Shown: piece by piece, positions 44,834 through 54,106 of the stretch | Layout of the letters: the number at the start of each line of letters is the position of its first letter | Position numbering within the stretch: the stretch's first letter is position 1 | NCBI RefSeq assembly: GCF_020010925.1 | Contig: NZ_JAGJBZ010000003.1 | Coordinates: 620,001 to 684,000, forward strand | Direction of reading: 5' to 3' | DNA length: 64,000 nucleotides | DNA from: Streptomyces griseiscabiei | GTDB lineage: Bacteria; Actinomycetota; Actinomycetes; Streptomycetales; Streptomycetaceae | Translations under genes and position numbers: made by a program | Notes under the pieces: generated by a model | The model's database searches: none | The model's input: only the letters and a program-made list of their open reading frames with translations | What the model was told of the DNA's origin: nothing

Positions 44834-45447
44834 CCTCGGCCACCCCCCGCCGCCGGGGCCGGCCCTCCCGTACGGAAGCGGCCGACACCCCGGCCGCCCG
44901 TGACCGGATCCTCGCCGCGGCCCGCGAGGAGTTCGCCGAGCGTGGCTACGACAAGACGTCCGTACGCGGTATCGCCAAGGCCGCCGGGGTGGACTCGGCG
45001 CTCGTGCACCACTACTTCGGTACGAAGGAGCAGGTGTTCGAGGCGTCCATCGAGGTCGCCTTCGGACCCCTGCTGAGCGCCCCCGGCGCGATCGCGGAGG
45101 GCCCTCTCGACGGGGTCGGCGAGCGGCTGGCCCGCTTCTTCTTCGGGGTCTGGGAGAACCCGGCGACCCGCAAGGCGCTGCTCGCGATCGTCCGCTCGGC
45201 CATGAACAACGAGGTCGCGGCCGCCGTCTTCCGCCGCCTCGTCTCGGCCCAGCTGCTGCGCCGCGTCGCCGCCCGGGTCGACGGCCCGGACGCCGAGCTC
45301 CGCGCGGAACTGGCCGCCGCGCAACTCGTCGGCATCGCGATGCTGCGGTACGTGATCAAGGTGGAGCCGCTGGCCTCGGCGGACCCGGAGCAGATCATCA
45401 GACGAGTCGCGCCCGTGGTGCAGGCCCACCTCACCGCGCCCCTCTAG
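44830..45447 (+). CDS. TetR-family regulator
   Basis: 205 aa. N-terminal HTH after an Arg-rich stretch: [47 protein letters not shown]. The C-terminal helical domain ([31 protein letters not shown]) resembles the TetR_C group common in Streptomyces. It is translationally coupled to the TIM-barrel gene and followed 170 bp later by ilvD. A dyad GGACA-ACC-TGTCC lies at 45531-45543 between them, a candidate site, though whether for this protein is unknown. Confidence 0.9.
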   Translation: MTSATPRRRGRPSRTEAADTPAARDRILAAAREEFAERGYDKTSVRGIAKAAGVDSALVHHYFGTKEQVFEASIEVAFGPLLSAPGAIAEGPLDGVGERLARFFFGVWENPATRKALLAIVRSAMNNEVAAAVFRRLVSAQLLRRVAARVDGPDAELRAELAAAQLVGIAMLRYVIKVEPLASADPEQIIRRVAPVVQAHLTAPL

Positions 45448-45530
45448 GGCCGCTCCGGCAATTCCCGTCCGACAGGCCCGGGGACGCCAGGGCCCCGCGG
45501 CCGAGAACCGAGACACCCATCCCGCATTTC

Positions 45531-45543
45531 GGACAACCTGTCC
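45531..45543 (+). promoter_or_regulatory. Dyad upstream of ilvD
   Basis: GGACA-ACC-TGTCC is a perfect 5-bp-arm dyad 75 bp before the ilvD start. Further down, AGTCTCTGA occurs twice (45583-45591 and 45596-45604) in the probable leader. Confidence 0.45.
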
Positions 45544-45617
45544 AACCCTTGGCGCGACGGGCGTACGCTCGACTCAGTCAGAAGTCTCTGATCGCAGTCT
45601 CTGAAGGAGTGCCCGCG

Positions 45618-47471
45618 ATGCCCGAGCTGAGGTCCCGCACAGTCACCCACGGCCGCAACATGGCGGGCGCCCGCGCCCTTATGCGCGCCTCCGGTGTACC
45701 GGGCGCGGACATCGGCCGCAAGCCCATCATCGCGGTCGCGAACAGCTTCACCGAGTTCGTGCCCGGCCACACCCACCTCCAGCCGGTGGGCCGCATCGTC
45801 AGCGAGGCGATCCGCGAGGCCGGCGGCATCCCGCGCGAGTTCAACACGATCGCCGTGGACGACGGCATCGCGATGGGCCACGGCGGCATGCTGTACAGCC
45901 TCCCCTCCCGCGATCTGATCGCGGACAGCGTGGAGTACATGGTCGAGGCCCACTGCGCCGACGCCCTGATCTGCATCTCCAACTGCGACAAGATCACGCC
46001 GGGCATGCTGAACGCGGCCCTGCGCCTCAACATCCCGACCGTCTTCGTCTCCGGCGGCCCCATGGAGTCCGGCCGGGCCACCCTCGTCGACGGCACGGTC
46101 CGCACGCTCGACCTGGTCGACGCGATCTCCGACGCCGTGAACGACAAGATCTCGGACGAGGACATCCTCCGTATCGAGGAGAACGCCTGTCCGACCTGCG
46201 GCTCCTGTTCCGGCATGTTCACCGCCAACTCGATGAACTGCCTGACCGAGGCCATCGGTCTCTCCCTGCCCGGCAACGGCTCGGTCCTGGCCACGCACAC
46301 GGCCCGTAAACAGCTGTACATCGACGCGGCCACGACCGTCATGGACATCACCCGCCGCTACTACGAGCAGGACGACGAGTCGGTCCTGCCGCGCGCCATC
46401 GCCTCGTTCGCGGCCTTCGAGAACGCGATGGCCCTCGACATCGCCATGGGCGGCTCGACCAACACGATCCTGCACCTGCTGGCCGCCGCCCAGGAGGCGG
46501 GCGTCCCCTTCGGCCTCGACGAGATCAACGCGGTCTCGCTGCGCGTGCCGTGTCTGGCCAAGGTCGCGCCGAACGTCGCCAAGGACCGCACGTACTACAT
46601 GGAGGACGTGCACCGCGCCGGCGGCATCCCGGCCCTGCTGGGCGAACTGCACCGCGCGGGCCTGCTCAACGAGGACGTGAACTCCGTCCACAGCGCCTCC
46701 CTCGCCGACTGGCTGAAGACCTGGGACGTGCGCGGCGGCTCCCCCTCCCCGAAGGCCGTCGAGCTGTGGCACGCGGCCCCCGGCTGCGTCCGCTCCGCCG
46801 AGGCGTTCTCCACCTCCGAGCGCTGGGACACCCTGGACGAGGACGCCGAGGGCGGCTGCATCCGCTCCGCCGAGCACGCCTACTCCAAGGACGGCGGCCT
46901 CGCCGTGCTGAAGGGCAACCTCGCCGTCGACGGTTGTGTGGTGAAGACCGCCGGCGTCGACGAGTCGATCTGGACCTTCGAGGGCCCGGCCGTCGTCTGC
47001 GAGTCGCAGGAGGAGGCCGTCCAGAAGATCCTCATGAAGGAGATCAAGGAGGGCGACGTCGTCGTCATCCGCTACGAGGGCCCCAAGGGCGGCCCCGGCA
47101 TGCAGGAGATGCTCTACCCGACCTCGTACCTCAAGGGCCGCGGCCTCGGAAAGTCCTGCGCGCTGATCACCGACGGCCGCTTCTCCGGCGGCACCTCCGG
47201 CCTCTCCATCGGCCACGCCTCGCCCGAGGCGGCCGGCGGCGGCACGATCGCCCTCGTCGAGGACGGCGACCGCATCCGCATCGACATCCCGAACCGCACG
47301 ATCGAGCTGCTGGTCGACGACGCCGAGCTGGGCCGCCGTGAGGCCGCCCTGAACGGCGTCTACGCCCCGAAGAACCGCGAGCGCAAGGTGTCGGCCGCGC
47401 TGCGCGCCTACGCCGCGATGGCCACCAGCGCGGACAAGGGCGCGGTGCGGGACGTCAGCAAGCTGGGCTGA
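45618..47471 (+). CDS. ilvD: Dihydroxyacid dehydratase
   Basis: 617 aa. Dehydrates dihydroxy-isovalerate and dihydroxy-methylvalerate in valine/isoleucine synthesis. Fe-S ligands are visible in [11 protein letters not shown] (Cys near 116) and [21 protein letters not shown]; other family blocks are [24 protein letters not shown] and the C-terminal [27 protein letters not shown] lies 8 nt before the ATG. It appears monocistronic: a 21-bp stem terminator starts 54 bp after the stop. Other ilv genes are not nearby. Confidence 0.97.
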   Translation: MPELRSRTVTHGRNMAGARALMRASGVPGADIGRKPIIAVANSFTEFVPGHTHLQPVGRIVSEAIREAGGIPREFNTIAVDDGIAMGHGGMLYSLPSRDLIADSVEYMVEAHCADALICISNCDKITPGMLNAALRLNIPTVFVSGGPMESGRATLVDGTVRTLDLVDAISDAVNDKISDEDILRIEENACPTCGSCSGMFTANSMNCLTEAIGLSLPGNGSVLATHTARKQLYIDAATTVMDITRRYYEQDDESVLPRAIASFAAFENAMALDIAMGGSTNTILHLLAAAQEAGVPFGLDEINAVSLRVPCLAKVAPNVAKDRTYYMEDVHRAGGIPALLGELHRAGLLNEDVNSVHSASLADWLKTWDVRGGSPSPKAVELWHAAPGCVRSAEAFSTSERWDTLDEDAEGGCIRSAEHAYSKDGGLAVLKGNLAVDGCVVKTAGVDESIWTFEGPAVVCESQEEAVQKILMKEIKEGDVVVIRYEGPKGGPGMQEMLYPTSYLKGRGLGKSCALITDGRFSGGTSGLSIGHASPEAAGGGTIALVEDGDRIRIDIPNRTIELLVDDAELGRREAALNGVYAPKNRERKVSAALRAYAAMATSADKGAVRDVSKLG

Positions 47472-47525
47472 GGGTCACCGCACGCAGCGCACTGACAGCA
47501 CGCACAGCACCGAGGTCGTACGGGT

Positions 47526-47574
47526 GGACGGGAACGATCCGGCGGGTCACCAGCCCGCCGGATCGTTCCCGTCC
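47526..47574. terminator. Bidirectional hairpin between ilvD and the kinase
   Basis: A perfect 21-bp stem with a 7-nt loop (left arm GGACGGGAACGATCCGGCGGG, 47526-47546). It lacks a T-tract but its size suggests termination or 3'-end protection in both directions. The last eight codons and part of the stop of the convergent kinase gene lie within it. Confidence 0.8.
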
Positions 47575-49832
47575 AGCCCGAGCACGGTCCCGTCGAGCGC
47601 GCCCGCGCAGACGCGGCCGTCGATGACGACGGGCTCGGGCAGCGAGGCGGTGACCCGCTGCGAGTCACCGAGCCGCGACGGTGTGTCCCCGCCGACGCGG
47701 CCCTTGCGCAGGTCCACCGCGAGCAGCCGCCCGTCGGACGAGGTGAAGTACACATACCGGTCGTCGGCGACGGGCGCCGAACTCCGCGCGACCCCCGTCT
47801 CGGTCCGCCACAGCTGCTTGCGGGCCTTCATGTCGACCGCCGCCAGCGCGCCCCCCGCACCGCTCAGCAGATACACCACGTCACCCCGTACGACCGCGCG
47901 GGCCTGTTCGAGCCGTACGGGCAGTGCCACCCGGACCGTCTTCCCGGCCCCGGCCCCGGCCCCGGCCTTTGCGCCGGTCCCGGTCCCGGTCGCGGGGTCG
48001 TAGCGGACGAGGGCGACCGTGTCGGGGAAGGTGCCGCCGGTCTCGGCGAGGTAGAGGGCGCCGTCCCGCGCGCCGACGGGTTCGAGGTGACCGTCCAGCC
48101 GGGCGTCCCAGCGGACGTCCCCCGTCTCCGGGTCGACCGCCGTGATCCGCGTCCGCGCCCGCGCCCCCTCGCCGGTCACATCGGCCACGTACGCCGACGG
48201 GTCCCCGTCGAACGACGTGAAGTACGCCTCCGGCCGGCCCGGGATGCGCCGGCTCCACTTCGGGTCCCCGGTGGCGCTGTCCAGACCGGTGACCGTTCCG
48301 TCGGCGGCGGTCAGCAGCAGCGTGCCGCCCACGAACCGCCGACCGCTGTACGCGGAGACGTCCCGCTCCCACCGCACCTCGCCGGTGCCGGGATCGAGCG
48401 CCTGCAGCCGGCGGTCCTGGTCGGTCAGCACCTGCACCAGTCCACCCGACTCGACGGGCGCGGCCCCCGTGCCCACCGCGTCGTCCCCGTCGACGGTGTG
48501 CCGCCACAGCACGCTGCCGTCCGCCGGATCCAGCGCGGAGACCAGCCCCGGCTGGCGGCACAACAGCTTCCCCGCCCCGTACGAGCAGTGCGGCGCGCTC
48601 CCGTTCTTCGCCGCCGGCTTGGTGGCCCAGGCCTCGAGCGCGGGCGCGGCGACCGCCGCGCCACTGGCCCGCGGCGCGGTCGCACCGCCGTCCGCCTGCC
48701 CACCGTCACCCCCGAGCACCCGCGCCGAGGCGAACCCCCCACCCGCGACGAGCACCAACGAGGCGGCGGCCAGCACGGCCCGCCTCCGCATCCGCCCGGC
48801 GGTTCCGGTGCCGTCAGCCGTGTCCTCGTCGGTGGAGAGCCCGGTGCCGTCAGCCGTGTTCCTGTCGGTGGAGAGGTCGGTGCCGTCGATCGGCCCCGGC
48901 CCGGACGACGCCCACCCCGAGCTTCCCCGCTCCTTCTCCTTCTCCCTCTCGCTCTCCCTCTCCCTCTCCCGCTGGGTCGGTATGAAGCTCTGGGTGTCGT
49001 ACGAGGCGGCCACGGACCGCAGTTCGCGCATCAGCTCGTCCGCCGTGGGCCGGTCCTCGGGCTCCTTGGCGAGACAGGCACGGACGAGCGGCGCGAGGTT
49101 CGCGGGTACGTCGGTGAGGTCGGGCTCGTCGTGGACGACCTGGTAGGCGACGACGTAGGGGCTGTCGGAGTCGAACGGCCCGCGCCCGGTGGCCGCGTGC
49201 ACGGTGACCGACCCGAGGGCGAAGATGTCGGCGGCGGGCCCGACCTCCCGGGGCCGCCGGAACTGCTCGGGCGCCATGAACGGCGGGGTGCCGATCAGCT
49301 TCCCGGTCTCGGTGCGCAGTTCGCTGTCCTTCGGCCGGGAGATACCGAAGTCGATGACCTTGGGCCCGTCCTCGGCGAGCAGTACGTTGCTGGGCTTGAG
49401 ATCCCGGTGCACCACCCCGGCGCGATGGATGTCCCGCAGCGCCTCCGCGAGCCCGGCCATCAGCCGCCGCAACTGCCCCGGTGGCATGGGCCCGTTCCGC
49501 TTGACGTGCTCGGCGAGGGTCGGACCGGGGATGAAGAGGGTGGCCATCCAGGGCCGGGGACTGTCGGTGTCCGCGTCGACGACCGGCGCGGTGAAGGCAC
49601 CGCTGACCTGCCGGGCGGCCGCCACCTCCTGCCGAAAACGTCCTCTGAACTCGGGGTCCTTGGCGAACTCGGCGTGCACGACCTTCACCGCGAGCCGCAG
49701 CCCCGAAGTCGAGGTGGCCAGATGCACGACACCCATGCCACCGGAACCCAGACACGACTCCAGACGGTACTGACCGGCGTACTCGGGAAGTTCCGCTTCC
49801 GCTCCCGGCCCGGTGCCCCGCTGCGGTGCCAT
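47547..49832 (-). CDS. Transmembrane Ser/Thr kinase with PQQ-like beta-propeller
   Basis: 761 aa PknB-type receptor kinase. Kinase domain residues 22-275: GSGGMG (29-34), Lys50 in AVKVV, VHRDLKPSN (Asp144), DFG (161-163), GTPPFMAPEQ. A juxtamembrane stretch of 60 residues is strongly charged (QRERERESEREKEKERGS) with two DGTxLSTDxxTAD repeats, likely phosphorylation sites. One helix at about 351-369 is followed by an outer seven-to-eight-blade PQQ-like propeller (about 400-755) with repeats such as ALDPADGSVLWRH and AVDPETGDVRWDARL. It probably senses an extracellular ligand. The ATG is supported by GGTGGA at 5 nt. The C-terminus GNDPAGW is encoded in the terminator stem. Confidence 0.94.
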   Translation of the reverse strand: MAPQRGTGPGAEAELPEYAGQYRLESCLGSGGMGVVHLATSTSGLRLAVKVVHAEFAKDPEFRGRFRQEVAAARQVSGAFTAPVVDADTDSPRPWMATLFIPGPTLAEHVKRNGPMPPGQLRRLMAGLAEALRDIHRAGVVHRDLKPSNVLLAEDGPKVIDFGISRPKDSELRTETGKLIGTPPFMAPEQFRRPREVGPAADIFALGSVTVHAATGRGPFDSDSPYVVAYQVVHDEPDLTDVPANLAPLVRACLAKEPEDRPTADELMRELRSVAASYDTQSFIPTQRERERESEREKEKERGSSGWASSGPGPIDGTDLSTDRNTADGTGLSTDEDTADGTGTAGRMRRRAVLAAASLVLVAGGGFASARVLGGDGGQADGGATAPRASGAAVAAPALEAWATKPAAKNGSAPHCSYGAGKLLCRQPGLVSALDPADGSVLWRHTVDGDDAVGTGAAPVESGGLVQVLTDQDRRLQALDPGTGEVRWERDVSAYSGRRFVGGTLLLTAADGTVTGLDSATGDPKWSRRIPGRPEAYFTSFDGDPSAYVADVTGEGARARTRITAVDPETGDVRWDARLDGHLEPVGARDGALYLAETGGTFPDTVALVRYDPATGTGTGAKAGAGAGAGKTVRVALPVRLEQARAVVRGDVVYLLSGAGGALAAVDMKARKQLWRTETGVARSSAPVADDRYVYFTSSDGRLLAVDLRKGRVGGDTPSRLGDSQRVTASLPEPVVIDGRVCAGALDGTVLGLDGNDPAGW

Positions 49833-49973
49833 GGGTCCACCCCCGTGGTGTTTCGGCCGCTCGCGCGACGTTCGGAGCCTAGTCGATGACACGTACGGGA
49901 CAGAGGCGGCTTGCTAGCCTTCACGTGCGAAAAACGCACAGGTGTGTGTGTCCTGATTCAGGGGTATCAAAGG

Positions 49974-49996
49974 GTCCCCATGCCTTGCATGGGGAC
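49974..49996 (+). promoter_or_regulatory. Hairpin in the leader of the SH3-like gene
   Basis: GTCCCCATGC-CTT-GCATGGGGAC is a perfect 10-bp stem with a 3-nt loop. AAACGGGG/AAACGGG/AAACGGGGGG repeats follow before the start codon at 50040. Confidence 0.65.
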
Positions 49997-50039
49997 CAAA
50001 CGGGGTTGCAAACGGGTTTCAAACGGGGGGAGTTCAGCC

Positions 50040-50366
50040 ATGTCCGTCGAGCATGCAGAAGAGATCACAGGGGACGGCGAGGGGGAGCCGAACGCCACAC
50101 TTTCGGCCACGGCGGCCGTCCGCCACTACTCGGTCGCGCCGGGCGTCCGCCTCAACGTCCGCAGCGGTCCGAGCACCAGCTACGGCGTCGTCCGCGTCCT
50201 CTCCGAGGGCGCCAGCGTGCCGATCTACTGCCAGACCCCGGGCCAGACCATCTCCGGCCCCTACGGCACCACCAACGTCTGGGACAACATCAGCGACGGC
50301 CAGTACATCTCCGACGCCTACGTCTACACCGGCAGCGACGGCTACGTGGCGGGCCGCTGCGGCTGA
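50040..50366 (+). CDS. Small SH3-like domain protein
   Basis: 108 aa. Residues 30-106 form a bacterial SH3 (SH3b) fold: YSVAPGVRLNVRSGPSTSY, GVVRVLSEGASVPIYC, then NVWDNISDGQYISDAYVYTGS ending GYVAGRCG; the two cysteines may pair. Such proteins are usually exported, yet no signal peptide is visible: the N-terminus is acidic (MSVEHAEEITGDGEGEP). An upstream in-frame extension from 49911 is not signal-like either. GGGGGAG precedes the ATG. A hairpin lies in the leader and a 34-bp palindrome follows the stop. Confidence 0.85.
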   Translation: MSVEHAEEITGDGEGEPNATLSATAAVRHYSVAPGVRLNVRSGPSTSYGVVRVLSEGASVPIYCQTPGQTISGPYGTTNVWDNISDGQYISDAYVYTGSDGYVAGRCG

Positions 50367-50438
50367 CGAGGCCGCTGCGGCTGACGGGGCCGGGGCGGCG
50401 AGCGGCGGATCGACGTCGACCTCGTACGTCGTGACCTT

Positions 50439-50472
50439 GCGATCGCGTGCCGTCATGACGGCACGCGATCGC
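50439..50472. terminator. 34-bp perfect palindrome, probable terminator
   Basis: A loopless perfect palindrome centred between 50455 and 50456; the half-site reads GCGATCGCGTGCCGTCA. It carries GCGATCGC at both ends. No T-tract. Located 72 bp after the SH3-like gene; the rest of the 271-bp gap has no gene. Confidence 0.7.
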
Positions 50473-50625
50473 GACGCTGCGACAGATGGCGGCACGAGAT
50501 CCCTGTGGAGGGCAGGGGCAGGGGCAGGGGCCGGGCCTGGGCTGGTCCCGGACCGCCCGGTGCCGCACGGCGAGGCCGCTCCCGACGTGAGCCCTTCCCG
50601 CTCCGTGGCCGAAAACGACGGCAGC

Positions 50626-50631
50626 CATAAT
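50626..50631 (+). promoter_or_regulatory. -10 element CATAAT, leaderless start
   Basis: CATAAT, the closest match to TATAAT among these elements, ends 6 nt before the GTG at 50638. A duplicated CGATCCGTGAGCCAGA straddles the start (50633 and 50651). Confidence 0.55.
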
Positions 50632-50637
50632 CGATCC

Positions 50638-51276
50638 GTGAGCCAGAAACGATCCGTGAGCCAGAGACCGAAGAACACGCGGGCGGAGCCGAAACGGGAG
50701 CCGAAGCAGGAGCCGAAGCAACCGGCCCACCAGCCGCGGGAACCGGAATCCTCCCCGGCACCCCAAGGGCCCACAGCCCCCCAGCCGGCTGCGGCACCCC
50801 AGGCGACCCCCGCGGGCCCACGCCCGGAAGCCATCCGTTTCTTCGGGACGACCTGGCTGAACCACGACGGCCATTACACGCCCCGCCGCGCGGCCGTCAC
50901 CCTTGGCTCGCTCGCCGCGCTGGTCGCCTCCTGTCTGGTGCTGCGCCTGGCCTACGAGGGCCTGCAACTGGCCGCGGTCGGCGGTTTCGTCAGCGTCCTG
51001 GTCGCCGTCATGTTCGCCGTCTGCAGTGCCCTGGCCTTCGGCCACACCTGGGGCTCCTACACCAAGCGCCCCGACCCGGCCCGCCAGTCCTCCCTGCGCG
51101 GCCTCCTCATGATCGGCTTCCTCGGCTCGCTGAGCGCCTACTTCCTCCGCTCCCTGAAGGAGGCTCCCGGCGAGTCCCTGCACCGCGCGGAATACACCAC
51201 GGCCCGCGACCAGTACGCCCGCCGCACGGCCAAGCGCACGAGAAACCCCGCGAAGCGCCACCGCGGCACCCCGTAA
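50638..51276 (+). CDS. Three-helix integral membrane protein, unknown
   Basis: 212 aa. The first 70 residues are Lys/Arg/Glu/Pro/Gln-rich and probably disordered (EPKREPKQEPKQPAHQP). Three membrane helices follow: AAVTLGSLAALVASCLVLRL, AVGGFVSVLVAVMFAVCSAL and LLMIGFLGSLSAYFLRSL. The C-terminus is basic (ARRTAKRTRNPAKRHRGTP). No family is recognised. The GTG at 50638 is taken because of the -10 element; a second in-frame GTG at 50656 lies in the duplicated segment. A degenerate palindrome fragment follows the stop. Confidence 0.75.
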   Translation: MSQKRSVSQRPKNTRAEPKREPKQEPKQPAHQPREPESSPAPQGPTAPQPAAAPQATPAGPRPEAIRFFGTTWLNHDGHYTPRRAAVTLGSLAALVASCLVLRLAYEGLQLAAVGGFVSVLVAVMFAVCSALAFGHTWGSYTKRPDPARQSSLRGLLMIGFLGSLSAYFLRSLKEAPGESLHRAEYTTARDQYARRTAKRTRNPAKRHRGTP

Positions 51277-51325
51277 GGGGCGCGGGGAGCGGCGCGATCA
51301 ACCCCACGAAACCCGCACCCGCACC
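51277..51325. repeat. Degenerate fragment of the dispersed palindrome
   Basis: GGGGCGCGGGGAGCGGCGCG followed by ATCAACCCCACGAAACCCGC matches the right arm of the family with several substitutions; the left arm is absent. Confidence 0.5.
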
Positions 51326-51368
51326 CGCCCCCTCCCCAACTCCCTTCCGCCTGAGCCACGATGCCTCC

Positions 51369-52157
51369 ATGGCAACCTCCCGCCCCCACCCCTCCCACAC
51401 CACCCGAGCCCACTCCTTCAACGCCGCCGCGGCCCAGTACGCGGCGAGCCGCCCGTCCTACCCACCCGCCCTCTTCGACACCATCGAAGCCCTGTCCGCC
51501 CGCCCCCTCCACGGCTCCCGTGCCGTCGACGTGGGCGCCGGCACCGGCATCTCCACCGCTCTCCTCCACACCCGCGGCGCCCGCGTCCTCGCCGTGGAAC
51601 CCGGCGCAGGCATGGCGGCCCAGTTACGCCGCACCCACCCCGACATCCCTCTCGTCCGAGGCGACGGCGACGCCCTCCCGCTGGCCACGGCCTCCGTCGA
51701 CTTCCTCACCTACGCCCAGTCCTGGCACTGGACCGACCCCACCCGCTCGGTCCCGGAAGCCCTCCGCGTACTCCGCCCCGGCGGCGCACTGGCCCTCTGG
51801 TGGAACACCGACGCCGTCGAGATCCCCTGGATCGCCGACGCCACCACCCGTATCCACCGCTTCCTCGGCGTGGACCCCGGCACCCCGATCGAGAAGAGCG
51901 GCTCCGGCGCCCCCGCCGCCCTCACGGACACCTCCGGCCGCCTCGACTTCACCCGCCGCCAGATCCGCTGGAGCCGCACGGTCCCCCTGGACACCCACCT
52001 GGCCAACATCGCCAGCCACTCGGGCTTCCTGGTCCTCGGCGAAGAGGCCACCACCGCGTTCCTCGCCGAGGAGCGAGCCCACCTCCGCGAGCTCTTCCCC
52101 ACCGAAGCCATCGAAGAGACCTACGACGTGGACCTGCTCCTGGCCATCCGCCCCTGA
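51369..52157 (+). CDS. Class I SAM-dependent methyltransferase
   Basis: 262 aa. Methyltransf_11-like: FNAAAAQYAASRPSYPPALFD at the N-terminus, SAM loop AVDVGAGTGISTALLHTRGA (residues 52-71), acidic residue in LAVEPGAGM, motif II DFLTYAQSWHWTD and post-II ALRVLRPGGALALWWN. This YAxxRPxYP N-terminus is typical of small-molecule methyltransferases in Streptomyces. Substrate unknown. On the opposite strand, more than 500 bp of it are covered by the unbroken SulP reading frame. Confidence 0.88.
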   Translation: MATSRPHPSHTTRAHSFNAAAAQYAASRPSYPPALFDTIEALSARPLHGSRAVDVGAGTGISTALLHTRGARVLAVEPGAGMAAQLRRTHPDIPLVRGDGDALPLATASVDFLTYAQSWHWTDPTRSVPEALRVLRPGGALALWWNTDAVEIPWIADATTRIHRFLGVDPGTPIEKSGSGAPAALTDTSGRLDFTRRQIRWSRTVPLDTHLANIASHSGFLVLGEEATTAFLAEERAHLRELFPTEAIEETYDVDLLLAIRP

Positions 52158-53696
52158 CCCCGACCCCGATCCGGGCCCCGATCCCGATCCTGGCCTCCCT
52201 ACCCCGACCTCCGCCCCCTCTTCCCCTCTCACTCCCCCTCCCCCTCCCGCCGCCCAAGCCTCCAGGGCCGTCGCACACGCGTGGTCCACATGCCACAGCC
52301 CACCCAGTTCCAGCCGCGCCCCCCGCCCCCGAGGCACCCCTTCCAACGCGTCCAGCAGCTTCGGCAACCGCAGGAACGTCGCGTTCCCGGCCACCCGCAC
52401 CACCACCCCCGCGTCCCCCTGGTCCTCGACCTCCACCCGCACCTGGCTGATGTCCCACGCGGTCTTGGCCACCGCCACCGCGAGCCCCACCAGCACGCCC
52501 CCGAACAGACTCCAGGTCACGATCGCCAGGGCGGTCGCCCCCAGCACCACCAACTCACCGCGATCCCGCCCCCGCCACAGCACCCCCACCTCCCGTACGG
52601 GCACGAGCCGACACCCCGTGTGCACCAGCAGCCCGGCCACCGCCGCGACCGGAACCACCCCGAGCACCCCGGGCAGCAGCACGGCGAACCCCGACAACCA
52701 CACCCCGGTCAGCACCCGCGAAGCCCTGGCCCGCACCACGGCCCCCGCCCCCGCCCCCGCATGCCCCGAGGCGGCACCCCCGGCCCCGCTCCGCACCATG
52801 AACACCGCCAGCGGCAGCGCCCCGAGCGCCCCGCACACCACGTTCCCGGCGCCCTGGGTGACCAACTCCCGGTCGTGGTCGGTCCGCGGACCGCTCTGCC
52901 GCTGATCCCCGGCCGCCGCGCCGAACAACGACTCCGCGGAGGCGATCAGCGCGAGGGCGAGCACGGTCCCCACGAACCCCACCTCCACCAGCAACCCCAG
53001 GTCAGCACCCGACGGCACCCGCACGGCCGCCAACAGCCCCCGCACCTCGACCCGTCGCACCCCCAGGTCGAACACCGCCGTCACCAGGGCCGCACCCCCG
53101 ACGGCCACGAACGGCGCCGGCACCCGACGCGCCCCCCACCGCCACCGAGGCCACACCACCAGTACGGCGACGGTGGCACCCCCGACCGCCAGCGCGCGGG
53201 GATCGACGCCCCCGGGCAACGCCCCGAACCCCGCGAGCCTCTCGATCCCCCCACCACCGGGCGCGGCCACGTCCCCCATGGCGTAGAGCTGCCCCGCCAC
53301 CAGCAGCAGCCCGATCCCGGCGAACATCCCCTGCACCACCGCCACCGACACGGCCCGGAACCACCGCCCCAGCCGCAACGCCCCCAACCCCAGCTGCACC
53401 ACCCCGGCCCCGAGCACCAGCACACCCAGGGCCGGTAACCCGTACGCCCGCACGACCTCGTACACCAGCACGATCACCCCGGCCGCCGGCCCGCTCACCC
53501 GCAGCCCGTTCCCCGGCAGGGCCCCGACCACCAGACCGCCGACGATCCCGGTGACCAGCCCCAACTCCACCGGCACCCCCGAGGCCACGGCGACCCCGAC
53601 ACACAACGGCAACGCCACGAGGAACACCCCGACGGAGGCGGTCACCTCCCCTCGCCACAGGGCACGTGATCGAGAGCGATCCGAGGCACTACGCAC
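51624..53696 (-). CDS. SulP-family anion transporter with run-on C-terminus
   Basis: The frame encodes 690 aa, but only about the first 482 look like SulP. The transport domain (WRGEVTASVGVFLVALPLCVGV, LRVSGPAAGVIVLVYEVV, ALALIASAESLFGAAAGDQR) has 12-14 hydrophobic segments; a C-terminal STAS domain (VRVEVEDQGDAGVVVRVAGNATFLRLPKLLDAL to LELGGLWHVDHACATALEAWA) ends near position 52250. No stop codon occurs there, and the frame continues about 208 codons, mostly antisense to the methyltransferase gene, to TAG at 51624. Either the native stop has been lost or a sequencing frameshift hides it. GTG 53696 with GGAGG at about 10 nt is the chosen start. It probably imports sulfate, bicarbonate or a dicarboxylate. 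Confidence 0.75.
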   Translation of the reverse strand: MRSASDRSRSRALWRGEVTASVGVFLVALPLCVGVAVASGVPVELGLVTGIVGGLVVGALPGNGLRVSGPAAGVIVLVYEVVRAYGLPALGVLVLGAGVVQLGLGALRLGRWFRAVSVAVVQGMFAGIGLLLVAGQLYAMGDVAAPGGGGIERLAGFGALPGGVDPRALAVGGATVAVLVVWPRWRWGARRVPAPFVAVGGAALVTAVFDLGVRRVEVRGLLAAVRVPSGADLGLLVEVGFVGTVLALALIASAESLFGAAAGDQRQSGPRTDHDRELVTQGAGNVVCGALGALPLAVFMVRSGAGGAASGHAGAGAGAVVRARASRVLTGVWLSGFAVLLPGVLGVVPVAAVAGLLVHTGCRLVPVREVGVLWRGRDRGELVVLGATALAIVTWSLFGGVLVGLAVAVAKTAWDISQVRVEVEDQGDAGVVVRVAGNATFLRLPKLLDALEGVPRGRGARLELGGLWHVDHACATALEAWAAGGGGGVRGEEGAEVGVGRPGSGSGPGSGSGSGADGQEQVHVVGLFDGFGGEELAEVGSLLGEERGGGLFAEDQEARVAGDVGQVGVQGDRAAPADLAAGEVEAAGGVREGGGGAGAALLDRGAGVHAEEAVDTGGGVGDPGDLDGVGVPPEGQCAAGAEYAEGFRDRAGGVGPVPGLGVGEEVDGGRGQREGVAVASDERDVGVGAA

Positions 53697-54106
53697 GACA
53701 GACACACCTCCGGCAGCCGACACGTTCGACAGGGGTGCCCGGCAGAAGAGGCGCGGTCCCGGCAGGCTCACGGGACCTCACCGGCCCCTGGCGGAACTCA
53801 CAACAGGAGACCGCCACACCTCACCCGGGCGACATCGCGCGGTCGAGAGCCCCACCACCGACCACGCTCCGCAACCAATTGTCACCCAAAGCGAGCAACC
53901 ATCGCACCCCCTCCCCGCGATCACCGCCCCGCAACGGAAGTGCGCACCCCCGGAGCCCCGCCCTCCGATCACCCCGCCGAGCGCCCGCGCCCCTTCTCAC
54001 CCCACGTGCGCCTCCTTGTCGCCCCGCGCCGCACCCATCGCGCCCGGCGCCCCCTCCGCCCCGCATCTCCCTTGACGGCGTCCCCGCCCTGCGCAATATT
54101 CATCAC
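53697..54106. other. Divergent spacer upstream of the ABC operon
   Basis: 410 bp without a convincing gene; open frames are Pro/Arg/Thr-rich and lack SD or promoter support. The right end carries the ABC promoter and dyad. No promoter for the SulP gene is recognised. Confidence 0.5.
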
